A stretch of 64,000 nucleotides of DNA from Microbacterium esteraromaticum (GTDB lineage: Bacteria; Actinomycetota; Actinomycetes; Actinomycetales; Microbacteriaceae): NCBI RefSeq assembly GCF_014084045.1, contig NZ_CP043732.1, positions 2,666,001 through 2,730,000 on the forward strand. Direction: 5' to 3'. Below are positions 36,588 to 43,488 of the stretch, piece after piece. The position numbers and the translations under genes were made by a program. The stretch's first letter is position 1. Every line of letters begins with the position of its first letter. The notes under the pieces are model-generated. The model saw only the letters and a list, made by a program, of their open reading frames with translations, made no database searches and was not told where the DNA came from.

Positions 36588-36913
36588 CGCTTCTCGTTCT
36601 GCAGGTGGCGGTAGATGATCGACGACGAGCAGCCGTACTTCACGGCGAGCTCGGGCACTGACCAGCCAGCCGCCCTCAGCTGGCGAAGCTCACGCCACTC
36701 GGCGGCGTCGAGGCGGCGATAGTGGCGACGCGCAGAGCCACCGCCTGGTGTGCTCGACGGGACCTGACCGGACGTGCGCTGCGGTCGCGGCTGGGTGCTG
36801 CGCATCAGGCCGGCGACGATGAGGTCGCGCATCGCGATGCCCTTGCGGTCGGCCACGCGCTCGAGCGCCTTGAACGTTTCGATGGGCAGGTGGATCATCA
36901 CAGGGACGGTCAT
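36584..36913 (-). CDS. Phage DNA-binding protein, ribbon-helix-helix plus HTH
   Basis: A 109-aa protein with an N-terminal ribbon-helix-helix-like part (VMIHLPIETFKALERVADRK, IAMRDLIVAGLM), a Ser/Pro/Gly linker and a C-terminal helix-turn-helix (EWRELRQLRAAGWSVPELAV, CSSSIIYRHL) like resolvase/Hin-type domains. Two DNA-binding modules suggest a regulator or a packaging/recombination accessory such as an excisionase-like factor. It lies in the early operon and overlaps both neighbours. Confidence 0.72.
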   Translation of the reverse strand: MTVPVMIHLPIETFKALERVADRKGIAMRDLIVAGLMRSTQPRPQRTSGQVPSSTPGGGSARRHYRRLDAAEWRELRQLRAAGWSVPELAVKYGCSSSIIYRHLQNEKR

Positions 36914-37002
36914 CGCCGCTCACCTCGCGAGTCGATCCAGATGCCGAGGCGGTAGGCGACGTACGCGCCGACGGCGAGGGCGATGAACGATCCGTCGATC
37001 AT
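36910..37002 (-). CDS. 30-aa single-helix membrane microprotein
   Basis: MIDGSFIALAVGAYVAYRLG followed by a charged tail. One short transmembrane helix, 30 residues. Its start overlaps the upstream stop by ATGA, and its stop overlaps the downstream start by ATGA, so it is translationally coupled on both sides. This is strong evidence that so small a frame is a gene. Function unknown. Confidence 0.65.
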   Translation of the reverse strand: MIDGSFIALAVGAYVAYRLGIWIDSRGERR

Positions 37003-37556
37003 GCTGCTGCTCCGATCACTCGCGGCGCGGGGCATCCGCGATCGCAGTGGCGCTCGTCGATGAGCTCGTGCCCGCACGCGGCGCGCGCACGCTCACCAAC
37101 GTGAGATTTCTTCTCAGTGGTAGAGGGGTGGTTAGTGGACGGTTTGGGCGAACTGGGGTTCGCCCGCCCTACGAACTGGGGTTCACCGGGTGAACTGGGG
37201 TTCACCCCTGTTGATAGCTCCGTCTGAATGCCCGAGTTTCGCGTTCGGTGCTTGCTCGACCGGTCGCAGTCGGGAGGGCACGTGAGCAGGAACTCGTAGA
37301 GGTTCGGACGCTGAGGGTCGGCGGTGAAGGCGTCGCCGCCGCGCTGTACGTGGCGGCGGATCTCGTGCAGTTGCTCGAGCTTCTGCACGGCCTTCTGGGC
37401 GCCGCGCGGTGTCACGCCGGCGTACCGGGAGAGCGTGGCCACTGAGGGCCACGCACCCCCGTCGCCATCGTGGTTCGCGATGCCGACGAGCACGAGCTTG
37501 GCAGCGCCCGTTGCCCTCGAATGGTGCAGCGCGATCGCGATGGATTCGATGCTCAC
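36999..37556 (-). CDS. Helix-turn-helix replication-initiator-like phage protein
   Basis: A 185-aa protein. Residues 1-100 form a winged-helix domain (LVGIANHDGDGGAWPSVATL, YAGVTPRGAQKAVQKLEQL) of the kind seen in DnaD/replication O-type phage proteins. The middle is Ser/Pro-rich and repetitive (NPSSPGEPQFVGRANPSSP), and the C-terminus has a Cys/His cluster CGHELIDERHCDRGC that could bind zinc. The GTG at 37556 starts the conserved part; a frame extending into the adjacent hexanucleotide repeat only adds Ala-Thr repeats. It is a good candidate for recruiting host replication proteins. Confidence 0.72.
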   Translation of the reverse strand: MSIESIAIALHHSRATGAAKLVLVGIANHDGDGGAWPSVATLSRYAGVTPRGAQKAVQKLEQLHEIRRHVQRGGDAFTADPQRPNLYEFLLTCPPDCDRSSKHRTRNSGIQTELSTGVNPSSPGEPQFVGRANPSSPKPSTNHPSTTEKKSHVGERARAACGHELIDERHCDRGCPAPRVIGAAA

Positions 37557-37563
37557 TCGGTCA

Positions 37564-37785
37564 TCACCAGCCGTAGCCGTCGCCGTAGCCGTCGCCGTCG
37601 CCGTAGCCGTAGCCGTAGCCGTAGCCGTCGCCGTCGCCGTAGCCGTAGCCGTAGCCGTCGCCGGAGCCGTAGCCGGAGCCGGAGCCGTAGCCGTAGCCGT
37701 AGCCGTAGCCGTAGCGGCCGACGGTTCCCTGGGCGTCCTCACCCAGGGAACCTGCCAGCGACAGCGGAGGGGTCAGGCTGCCCAC
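37564..37785 (-). CDS. Gly-Tyr-rich low-complexity phage protein (uncertain)
   Basis: A 73-aa frame starting with GTG: 24 ordinary residues (MGSLTPPLSLAGSLGEDAQG and on) followed by 24 Gly-X dipeptides, X being Tyr, Asp or Ser, and a terminal Trp. The stop is 7 nt before the GTG of the replication-like gene, and the start overlaps the upstream gene by 13 nt. These spacings fit an operon gene, and this is the frame in which the array gives a non-trivial peptide. It may still be a by-product of the repeat. Confidence 0.45.
   Translation of the reverse strand: MGSLTPPLSLAGSLGEDAQGTVGRYGYGYGYGYGSGSGYGSGDGYGYGYGDGDGYGYGYGYGDGDGYGDGYGW
37571..37714. repeat. Hexanucleotide array, 24 units
   Basis: 24 consecutive 6-bp units: mostly CCGTAG, with CCGTCG and CCGGAG variants, 144 bp without interruption. 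It lies immediately upstream of the replication-like gene. On the minus strand it encodes Gly-Tyr, Gly-Asp and Gly-Ser dipeptides in one frame. Position and unit length would also suit an iteron-type origin. Confidence 0.95.
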
Positions 37786-38174
37786 TTCTCGGCCTTGACG
37801 TCGAGCGTCAGCACTACGCCCAGGACGTGTGCGCGCACGGTACCCGCGGGGTCGAGCTTCGTCTTCTCGGTCGGGCCGTCGACGAGCTCGCCGAGACCCT
37901 TGGTCGTGCCCCAGTAGCGGATCACCGACGCGTCACGGATCACGAGCTCGCCGCCCTCGACCGTCACGTCGCCGACGACCACCCAGCCGCGCTGCAGAAC
38001 GACGATCTTCCAGCCGAGGTGCTCGCTCTCGACCTCGAGCTCGTGCACCTCCGCTGCAGCGTACGTGAGCGGCACATCGCCGCCCGACTGCATCAATGTC
38101 GCGATGTCCTTGACCTCGCCGCCCGCGTGTACCAGATTGGCGATCGCCTCAGCGACTCGCACCCATTCAGCCAT
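37773..38174 (-). CDS. Early phage protein of unknown function
   Basis: A 133-aa protein, first gene of the leftward operon and divergent from the repressor. The N-terminal helix (WVRVAEAIANLVHAGGEVKD) is followed by beta-rich sequence (WKIVVLQRGWVVVGDVTVEG, ASVIRYWGTTKGLGELVDGP). AAGGGG ribosome binding site 5 nt before the ATG. Genes at this position in temperate phages include cro-like regulators, but no HTH is seen here. GWVVVGDV and IRYWGTT recur in phage proteins annotated as hypothetical. Confidence 0.72.
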   Translation of the reverse strand: MAEWVRVAEAIANLVHAGGEVKDIATLMQSGGDVPLTYAAAEVHELEVESEHLGWKIVVLQRGWVVVGDVTVEGGELVIRDASVIRYWGTTKGLGELVDGPTEKTKLDPAGTVRAHVLGVVLTLDVKAEKWAA

Positions 38175-38188
38175 GTCGGCCCCTTCGA

Positions 38189-38226
38189 TTGATCACTGTG
38201 CGCGGTATTCCGTGCACAGTGATCAA
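38189..38226. promoter_or_regulatory. Perfect 13-bp inverted repeat, candidate repressor operator
   Basis: TTGATCACTGTGC (38189-38201) and GCACAGTGATCAA (38214-38226), separated by 12 nt. It sits in the 134-bp divergent region between the repressor and the first early gene, ending 14 nt upstream of the early ATG. It overlaps the expected early promoter. Each arm could itself bind a monomer or half-site pair. Confidence 0.8.
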
Positions 38227-38272
38227 CAAAGCGCGTATGTCGAGGATTCGTTTGATTGCGTGCGGCGTGTCG

Positions 38273-38301
38273 TGTTTTCCGCGCATGAGGATCGCTATAG
38301 T
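38273..38301 (+). promoter_or_regulatory. Candidate repressor promoter
   Basis: -10 TATAGT at 38296-38301 with a weak -35 (TGTTTT at 38273-38278, 17-nt spacer). The -10 ends 7 nt before the repressor ATG, so the mRNA would be leaderless, as is common for phage repressors. Confidence 0.55.
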
Positions 38302-38308
38302 TACCGTC

Positions 38309-38572
38309 ATGACCATGTTGAATGTCGAGAATGTGACGGTGGCGGGACGCCTGAAGGTGTCGCGCTTCGCGGTCGGGCTGGATCAGAGCCAGATGGCGGC
38401 ACTGCTGGGCGTCTCGCGCACGACCGTGTCGAGCTGGGAGCGCGGCATGACGGAGCCGAACGTGTCGCAGTTCATCGGCTGGGCGCGCATAACGAAGCAG
38501 CCCGTCGATCAACTGATCGACGGGCTGCCGGGGTGCACCCCCAGGGACTTGAACCCTGAACCCACTGATTAA
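38309..38572 (+). CDS. XRE-family phage repressor, prophage (truncated) form
   Basis: An 87-aa protein with a single helix-turn-helix (about residues 12-66: RFAVGLDQSQMAALLGVSRT, TVSSWERGMTEPNV, FIGWARITKQPVDQLID). Codons 76-87 and the TAA are inside attR, so the C-terminus CTPRDLNPEPTD is encoded by the tRNA-derived core, and the stop uses host DNA. In the excised phage the same frame continues 24 codons (21787-21857) to give 111 aa and overlaps int. No dimerisation or RecA-cleavage domain is present. A leaderless start at 38309 is likely; ATG at 38315 is an alternative. Confidence 0.85.
   Translation: MTMLNVENVTVAGRLKVSRFAVGLDQSQMAALLGVSRTTVSSWERGMTEPNVSQFIGWARITKQPVDQLIDGLPGCTPRDLNPEPTD
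38533..38570. repeat. attR core
   Basis: Identical over 38 bp to attL. On the minus strand it supplies the 3' half of the intact tRNA-Lys; on the plus strand it encodes the C-terminus of the prophage repressor. One DNA segment thus serves as attachment site, tRNA and coding sequence. Confidence 0.95.
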
Positions 38573-38606
38573 GAGTCAGTTGCTCTGCCGATTGAGCTAG
38601 AGGTGC
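38534..38606 (-). tRNA. tRNA-Lys(CTT)
   Basis: 73 nt, cloverleaf complete: acceptor GCACCTC pairs with GGGGTGC (one G-U), D-arm AGCTCAATCGGCAGAGC, anticodon arm ACTGA-CTCTTAA-TCAGT with anticodon CTT, T-arm with GGTTCAAGTCC. CCA is not encoded. The 3' half lies within attR, so the phage restores a functional gene on integration. The native terminator is now at attL. Minus-strand TAATGT at 38645-38640 is a possible -10. Confidence 0.96.
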
Positions 38607-38700
38607 GTGGCCCGGGAGGATTTCCCCGGCCGAGGAATTACATTACCAGCGGCCGGGGGTCGCGCCAAATCGTTGTCGTCTTCCGGGCGCGTTGCGTCGA

Positions 38701-39789
38701 TCAGGCGCCGCTGGATGCCAGATCGGCGGCATCCAGCACGGTGTCGACCAGGTGCACATGACGTTCCATCGGCCTACCCTTCGCCAGTGCCTGGAGCAGC
38801 GGCCAGGCGGGGTAGTGCTCGGTCCAGTACGCGCGACCGACCAGGATCATGGGAGCCACCGACGACTCATCGGCGTAGAAGTTCTCGCACGCGTCCTGGA
38901 AGATCTCCTGCACGGTGCCGCCCGCACCGGGGAGGAACACGATGCCCGCCTGGCACACCTCGAGCAGGATCGCCTCGCGCTGCGCGTTGCGGAAGTACTT
39001 CGCGATCGCGCTGGCGAACGGGTTCGGCGGTTCGTGCCCGTAATGCCAGGTCGGGATGCCGAGGGATTCGCCCCCGCTCGGGAACTCATCCCGCACCGCG
39101 AACGCCGCCTCGGCCCATGCGGCGATGCTCGGCGCGAATCCGGGCGCAGTCGCGAGCATCGCCAGTGCGTGCTCCCTGGCATCCGGGTCCCGACCCGCCA
39201 GATAGCCGCCCAGGTTCACCGCCTCCATTGCGCCCGGTCCTCCGCCCGTCGCGACCGTCAGCGTCTGCGACAGGCGCTGTCCGAGCTCCGCCCCGTCGGC
39301 GTATGCGCGACTGCCGCGCGCGACGCCGTGTCCGCCCATCACCCCGATCAGCCGCCTGTGCGAGACCCAGTCGGCGAGCGCCAGATCGATGCTGTGATCG
39401 TGCAGCGACTGAGCAAGGGCTGCATCCCGCGAGGTCTCGCGCTGCGACCAGGCGTAGGTGCGTGCATCGAGGCTCTCTACGTAGCCGGCCGCTCCGAAGA
39501 GATCGGACGGGGTATACAGCGTGGTGCGGTAGGTGTCGATCGGGATGCCGGGCAGCGCCGGGAACACGACCGCGCCGCGTGCCCGCACCGACGCCTCATC
39601 GGCGAGAGTCAGACGGCAGCCGAGGAAGAGCGATTCGGCGACGTCGACCGAACGCAGCGCGGGGCCCCGCTCGGTGAGATCGAGTGCCCGCATCCGCCAG
39701 CCGGAGAGCGATCGGGCGCCTTCCGCGAGGCGCCGATCGAAATCCTCGAGCGTGTCGACGTCGACGACACGGCCGCGCGTTCTTCTCAT
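38701..39789 (-). CDS. LOG-family (lysine decarboxylase-like) protein
   Basis: A 362-aa Rossmann-fold protein. The LOG signatures are TVATGGGPGAMEAVN (about residue 180-195) and LPGAGGTVQEIFQD (about 305-318), corresponding to PGGxGTxxE with an Ala substitution. LOG proteins hydrolyse nucleoside 5'-monophosphates, releasing ribose 5-phosphate and a base. The N-terminal 160 residues are an extra domain with no clear motif, making it longer than plant-type LOGs. It lies just beyond the prophage insertion site. Confidence 0.85.
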   Translation of the reverse strand: MRRTRGRVVDVDTLEDFDRRLAEGARSLSGWRMRALDLTERGPALRSVDVAESLFLGCRLTLADEASVRARGAVVFPALPGIPIDTYRTTLYTPSDLFGAAGYVESLDARTYAWSQRETSRDAALAQSLHDHSIDLALADWVSHRRLIGVMGGHGVARGSRAYADGAELGQRLSQTLTVATGGGPGAMEAVNLGGYLAGRDPDAREHALAMLATAPGFAPSIAAWAEAAFAVRDEFPSGGESLGIPTWHYGHEPPNPFASAIAKYFRNAQREAILLEVCQAGIVFLPGAGGTVQEIFQDACENFYADESSVAPMILVGRAYWTEHYPAWPLLQALAKGRPMERHVHLVDTVLDAADLASSGA

Positions 39790-39896
39790 GCCAACGACCC
39801 TAGGGCAGCCTCACGTGCAGACCTCGCCGGGTTCTTCATCCGGCTCTTCCCTCTCGGGCGCCCCGGTGGGAACATGGCGGACAGGAGGTGGTTCTC

Positions 39897-40376
39897 ATGA
39901 TCGATCTCGACGACATCGACACCGATGAGGACGGCGCGCTGACCGCGACCGTGGAGCTCCCCGGCGGCCGCCGCGTCACGGTCGAGTACGAATTCGACGA
40001 GGAGTTCGACTACGACGACGATGACGATGACGACGAGGACGACGAGCCCGTCGAACGTGAGGATCTGCCCGACCTCGACACGATGCAGGAGACCGTCAAG
40101 CATGCCCTCGCTCGCCTCACCGAGGAGATCCTCGACGCTCGAGAGCGCGAGGTCGTGGAGGAGCTCACCGAGGCCGCATACGAGGACGAGGCCGACGAGG
40201 TCGACATGGCCGAGGCGCTCGCAGCGCTGAAGGAGGACATCGCGCTCGACGGGGTGGTCGTCTTCGGCGACGGGGGCCTGACGTTGCTCTACATCGCGCC
40301 TGAAGAGTATCCGGACCTGATCATCTACTGCCTGCTCGACGAGGATCTCGAGATCGACGACCTGATGGTCGAGTGA
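39897..40376 (+). CDS. Highly acidic protein of unknown function
   Basis: A 159-aa protein with a run of about ten Asp/Glu residues near position 45 and overall strong negative charge. The C-terminal part (VVVFGDGGLTLLYIAPEEYP, LIIYCLLDEDLEID) resembles DUF2004-like cytosolic proteins. Perfect AGGAGG ribosome binding site, 8 nt before the ATG. Not convincingly assigned. Confidence 0.75.
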   Translation: MIDLDDIDTDEDGALTATVELPGGRRVTVEYEFDEEFDYDDDDDDDEDDEPVEREDLPDLDTMQETVKHALARLTEEILDAREREVVEELTEAAYEDEADEVDMAEALAALKEDIALDGVVVFGDGGLTLLYIAPEEYPDLIIYCLLDEDLEIDDLMVE

Positions 40377-40859
40377 TCACGCGACGCGCACGAGCCTCCC
40401 GCCGGTCACCTCGACCAGCTGCGCGAAGGTGAGCGGCATGACCGTCTCGGGCGTGCCGCCCGCCGTCCACACCTCGTCGAACCCGCGCAGATCCTCGTCG
40501 ACGTAGGTCGGAAGCGGCGTGGGATGCCCGACGGGGGCGACCCCGCCGATGACCTGCCCCGTCGACTCCCTGACCACGGCCGGCGGCGCCATGGCCACGG
40601 TGTCCGCGCCGATCTGCCCGGCGAGGACACCGAACTCGACCCGATGGGCTCCGCTGGTCATCACGAGGATCGGCTCGCCGTCGGCGACCAGCACCAGACT
40701 GTTCGCGATCGCGCCGACGTGGCATCCGATGGCGTCAGCCGCCAGCGCGGCGGTCCGAGCCGAATCGGGGAGCACGAGGATGCGCGCATCGATCCCCGCC
40801 TCGGCGAGGCGGTCGTGCACGATGCGGCTGCGCGGTGGGAGCGTGTCTGGGGAGGTCAC
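40377..40859 (-). CDS. YbaK/ProX-type aminoacyl-tRNA deacylase
   Basis: A 160-aa editing-domain protein that would hydrolyse mischarged aminoacyl-tRNA. Motifs are AAAIGCHVGAIANSLVL (as AADAIGCHVGAIANS), VMTSGAHRVE, IGGVAPVGH and the C-terminal DEVWTAGGTPETVM. The lysine of classical YbaK is replaced by a small-residue loop typical of this subfamily. GTG at 40859 with GGAGA upstream is preferred over an extension into the spacer. It is convergent with the acidic-protein gene. Confidence 0.85.
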   Translation of the reverse strand: MTSPDTLPPRSRIVHDRLAEAGIDARILVLPDSARTAALAADAIGCHVGAIANSLVLVADGEPILVMTSGAHRVEFGVLAGQIGADTVAMAPPAVVRESTGQVIGGVAPVGHPTPLPTYVDEDLRGFDEVWTAGGTPETVMPLTFAQLVEVTGGRLVRVA

Positions 40860-40893
40860 GGCGATGTTCTCCTCGGTGGCGGATGGATACCGC

Positions 40894-42120
40894 TCAGGCG
40901 GCGTCTCCGATGAGAATAGCGGCCGCATCGTCGGCCTCGTCTCCGGAGGGGTCGTCGATGTGGCTGAGCACCCGACGGCCGACCAGCACCGTCAGGGCGG
41001 CGAGCAGGACGGCAGCAGCTGCGAAGAGGTACGGCACGGTGTCTCCGTATGCGTGAGCGAGGGCGGCTGCGACGGGCGGAGCCATGGCACCCCCGAGGAA
41101 GCGGACGGCCGAGTACGCCGAAGACGCCACCGAGCGCGGCAGATCCGTGGCCTCCATCACCGCCTCGGTGAGCACGGTGTTCATGACCCCCAGCAGCAGA
41201 CCGCCGACGATGATGCACACCACCAGGGCGGTGGGGGTCGCGACCAGCAGACCGGCAGCGATGAGGTCGATCGCGAGCAGGGGGAGGGTCGTGATGATGA
41301 TCGCCGTGCGCGATGCGCGGCGCATCAGGGCGGGCGCCACCCAGACGCTCGTCACGGCGAGGGCGACGCCCCAGCCGAAGAAGGTCAGTCCGATGCCCAT
41401 CGCGCTGAAGCCCAGGGGGAAGGGCGAGAACGCCAGCAGGACGAAGAAGCCGATGTTGTAGAACAGTGCGGCGACGGCGAGCACCGCGAGGGCAGGCCGC
41501 CGCAGCGCCCGGAACGGGGCCGAGAACGGTACCGGTTCGCGTCGCCCGCCGTCGCTGCGCACGAGAGCGAGCACGGCGATGAAGCCGATCGCCATGAGTG
41601 CGACGACGCCGAAGAACGGTCCACGCCAGCTGACCTCGCCGAGCAGTCCGCCGAGCAGGGGCCCGACCGCGATGCCGAGACCGAGGGCCGCCTCGTACAG
41701 CACGATCGCCGCGCCGCTTCCGCCTGCGGCCGCGCCGACGATGGTCGCGAGTGCCGTCGAGATGAAGAGCGCGTTGCCCAGTCCCCAGCCGGCGCGGAAT
41801 CCGATCACCCAGTCGACGCTGCCGCTGACGGCGCACAGCAGGGCGAACATCACGATCAGCGCCAGGCCGATCAGGAGGGTCGACTTCGCGCCGATGCGGC
41901 TCGAGATCCAGCTGGTGACCAGCATCGCGAGCCCGGTGACCAGCAGGTAGCTGGTGAAGAGCAGTTCGGTCTCGAGAGGCGATGCCTGCAGCGACTCCGC
42001 GATGGCGGGCAGGATCGGGTCGACGAGCCCGATGCCCATGAAGGCGACCACGCAGGCGAACGCGACCGCCCAGACCTGCGCGGGCTGTCGCCAGACCGGT
42101 CCCTGCGGTGTTCCGCTCAT
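40894..42120 (-). CDS. MFS transporter (drug efflux type)
   Basis: A 408-aa protein with 12 predicted helices. It has the N-terminal D(P)-rich motif GIGLVDPILPAIAESLQA, the TSWISSRIGAKSTLL loop between TM2 and TM3 and GVFGxxLG-like sequence WGVALAVTSV. It is a DHA1-type exporter. It overlaps its MarR regulator by ATGA, so it is in one transcript with it and presumably derepressed by a toxic substrate. Confidence 0.88.
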   Translation of the reverse strand: MSGTPQGPVWRQPAQVWAVAFACVVAFMGIGLVDPILPAIAESLQASPLETELLFTSYLLVTGLAMLVTSWISSRIGAKSTLLIGLALIVMFALLCAVSGSVDWVIGFRAGWGLGNALFISTALATIVGAAAGGSGAAIVLYEAALGLGIAVGPLLGGLLGEVSWRGPFFGVVALMAIGFIAVLALVRSDGGRREPVPFSAPFRALRRPALAVLAVAALFYNIGFFVLLAFSPFPLGFSAMGIGLTFFGWGVALAVTSVWVAPALMRRASRTAIIITTLPLLAIDLIAAGLLVATPTALVVCIIVGGLLLGVMNTVLTEAVMEATDLPRSVASSAYSAVRFLGGAMAPPVAAALAHAYGDTVPYLFAAAAVLLAALTVLVGRRVLSHIDDPSGDEADDAAAILIGDAA

Positions 42121-42566
42121 GCGTCGTCTCCTGTCTTCTCGTCGTCCGAATGACCCTGTGCGCGCTCACCCAGGATGACTGCGGTGCGCTCGACGGCACG
42201 CCAGTCGTCATCGCTCAGTCGGTTGAACCGAGGGGCGAGAGTGGCACCGAGCTCGGTGCGCCACTCGTCGAGGGCGCGGATGCCCGCTGCTGTCGCATTC
42301 ACTACGGTGGCGCGCGAGTCTGCCGGATCAGCGGTGCGCTCGACCAAGCCGGCGTGCTCGAGGGATCCGATCAGCCGCGTCATCCCCGGCTGGGTGGTGC
42401 GGGCTGCGGAGGCCAGGGCTCCGAGGCGCATTCCGCCTCGCTGGTTCAGGATGCTGAGGGCGCGCCACTGGGCAGAGGGCGCGTCGTTCCCGGCCTCGTG
42501 AGCCGCGATTCTCGCCAGCGCGTGGGCGGCGAGCACGATCGCGGTGATCGCTTCGGATTTTTCCAT
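42117..42566 (-). CDS. MarR-family regulator
   Basis: A 149-aa winged-helix regulator (QWRALSILNQRGGMRLGALA, TTQPGMTRLIGSLEHAGLVE, RTADPADSRATVVNAT), the MarR wing motif DxRxxxV being clear. It is first in a two-gene operon with the MFS exporter. An A/T-rich palindrome directly upstream is the probable autoregulatory operator. Confidence 0.9.
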   Translation of the reverse strand: MEKSEAITAIVLAAHALARIAAHEAGNDAPSAQWRALSILNQRGGMRLGALASAARTTQPGMTRLIGSLEHAGLVERTADPADSRATVVNATAAGIRALDEWRTELGATLAPRFNRLSDDDWRAVERTAVILGERAQGHSDDEKTGDDA

Positions 42567-42574
42567 ACCCTCAA

Positions 42575-42596
42575 GTATATACCTGTTGGTATATAT
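42575..42596. promoter_or_regulatory. Palindromic operator upstream of marR
   Basis: GTATATACC-TGTT-GGTATATAT, arms matching at 8 of 9 positions, 9 nt before the MarR ATG. It is strikingly A/T-rich for this genome and has the length of a MarR dimer site. It probably also contains the -10. Confidence 0.75.
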
Positions 42597-42600
42597 GGGA

Positions 42601-43386
42601 TCAGCGGCGTGCGCCTGCGATCCGTGACGACAGCTGATGGGCGTGGCTGAGAAGGATGCGGCCCAGCTGGGGGAGCCTGTCGGCGCCGAATCGGAACTCG
42701 ACGCCGGTGATGCTCAAAGCCCACTCCGGGCGACCCTCGCGGTCGAACACCGCCGCGCCCATGCCCCAGGAGCCCTCGACGATCAGGCCGGGATTGACCG
42801 CGTAGCCGCGCGCCTTCGTCTCGCGCAATCGGCGACGCAGCGGCGTATCGCCGTGCGCCGCGCCCCACTGTTCGTCCAGCTCCGGATGCCGCTCCAGGTA
42901 GGCATCCACATCGTGGTCAGGAAGGAAGGCCAGGATCGCCAGCCCCGCGCTCGCGACGCCGAGAGGGAAGCGCACCCCCTCGCTGAGCACGAACGAGCGG
43001 ATCGGGAACGAGCCCTCTTCGCGCACTAGGCAGACAGTCTCGTCCGCGCGGCGGGTCGAAAGGAACGCGCTCTCCTCGGTCTTCACGGCGAGCGAGCGCA
43101 CGATGTCTCGCGAGAGCTCGGTCACGTCGTACCGCGCGGCGGCGACAGTCCCCATCAGATACAGCTCCGGACCCGGCAGCCAGCGTGCAGTCGCGTCGTC
43201 CTGGTCGACCAGACCCTCCACGCGCAGCGCCGTGAGCAGCCGGTGGGCGGTGGAGCGGCTGAGGCCGGATTCCCGGGACAGATTCTGCAGGGAGGCGCCC
43301 TCGGCGGAGGCCGATACGAGACGCAGCAGCGCCGCGGCTCTCGAGACGGCCTGTGCGCCGGGGACGGTGCGTCGAGGATGTTCCAC
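42601..43386 (-). CDS. IclR-family transcriptional regulator
   Basis: A 261-aa protein with an N-terminal winged helix (AVSRAAALLRLVSASAEG, LQNLSRESGLSRSTAHRLLT) and the C-terminal IclR effector domain (ETVCLVREEG, GVASAGLAILAFLPD, ARGYAVNPGLIVEGSWGMGA). It is divergent from the CoA-transferase/thiolase operon 103 nt away and is likely its regulator, as PcaR-type IclR proteins are for 3-oxoadipate genes. GTG start at 43386 gives the family-like N-terminus. Confidence 0.88.
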   Translation of the reverse strand: MEHPRRTVPGAQAVSRAAALLRLVSASAEGASLQNLSRESGLSRSTAHRLLTALRVEGLVDQDDATARWLPGPELYLMGTVAAARYDVTELSRDIVRSLAVKTEESAFLSTRRADETVCLVREEGSFPIRSFVLSEGVRFPLGVASAGLAILAFLPDHDVDAYLERHPELDEQWGAAHGDTPLRRRLRETKARGYAVNPGLIVEGSWGMGAAVFDREGRPEWALSITGVEFRFGADRLPQLGRILLSHAHQLSSRIAGARR

Positions 43387-43488
43387 ATCGTGGACGGTAG
43401 TCGGATCCGCGACCACATCGCAAGCACCGCCTTGCCGACCGGGTGAGAGCGGGCGGATGCTGGAAGGACCGCACACGAAGGAGTGGCC

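Noticed and set aside
37557..37742. N-terminal Ala-Thr repeat extension of the replication-like protein
   Set aside because: It is merely the array read in another frame. The conserved domain starts at the GTG at 37556.
37324..37917. Plus-strand frame with Val-Ala repeats across the hexanucleotide array
   Set aside because: It is antisense to the operon, has no ribosome binding site and no conserved part; the repeats keep all frames open.
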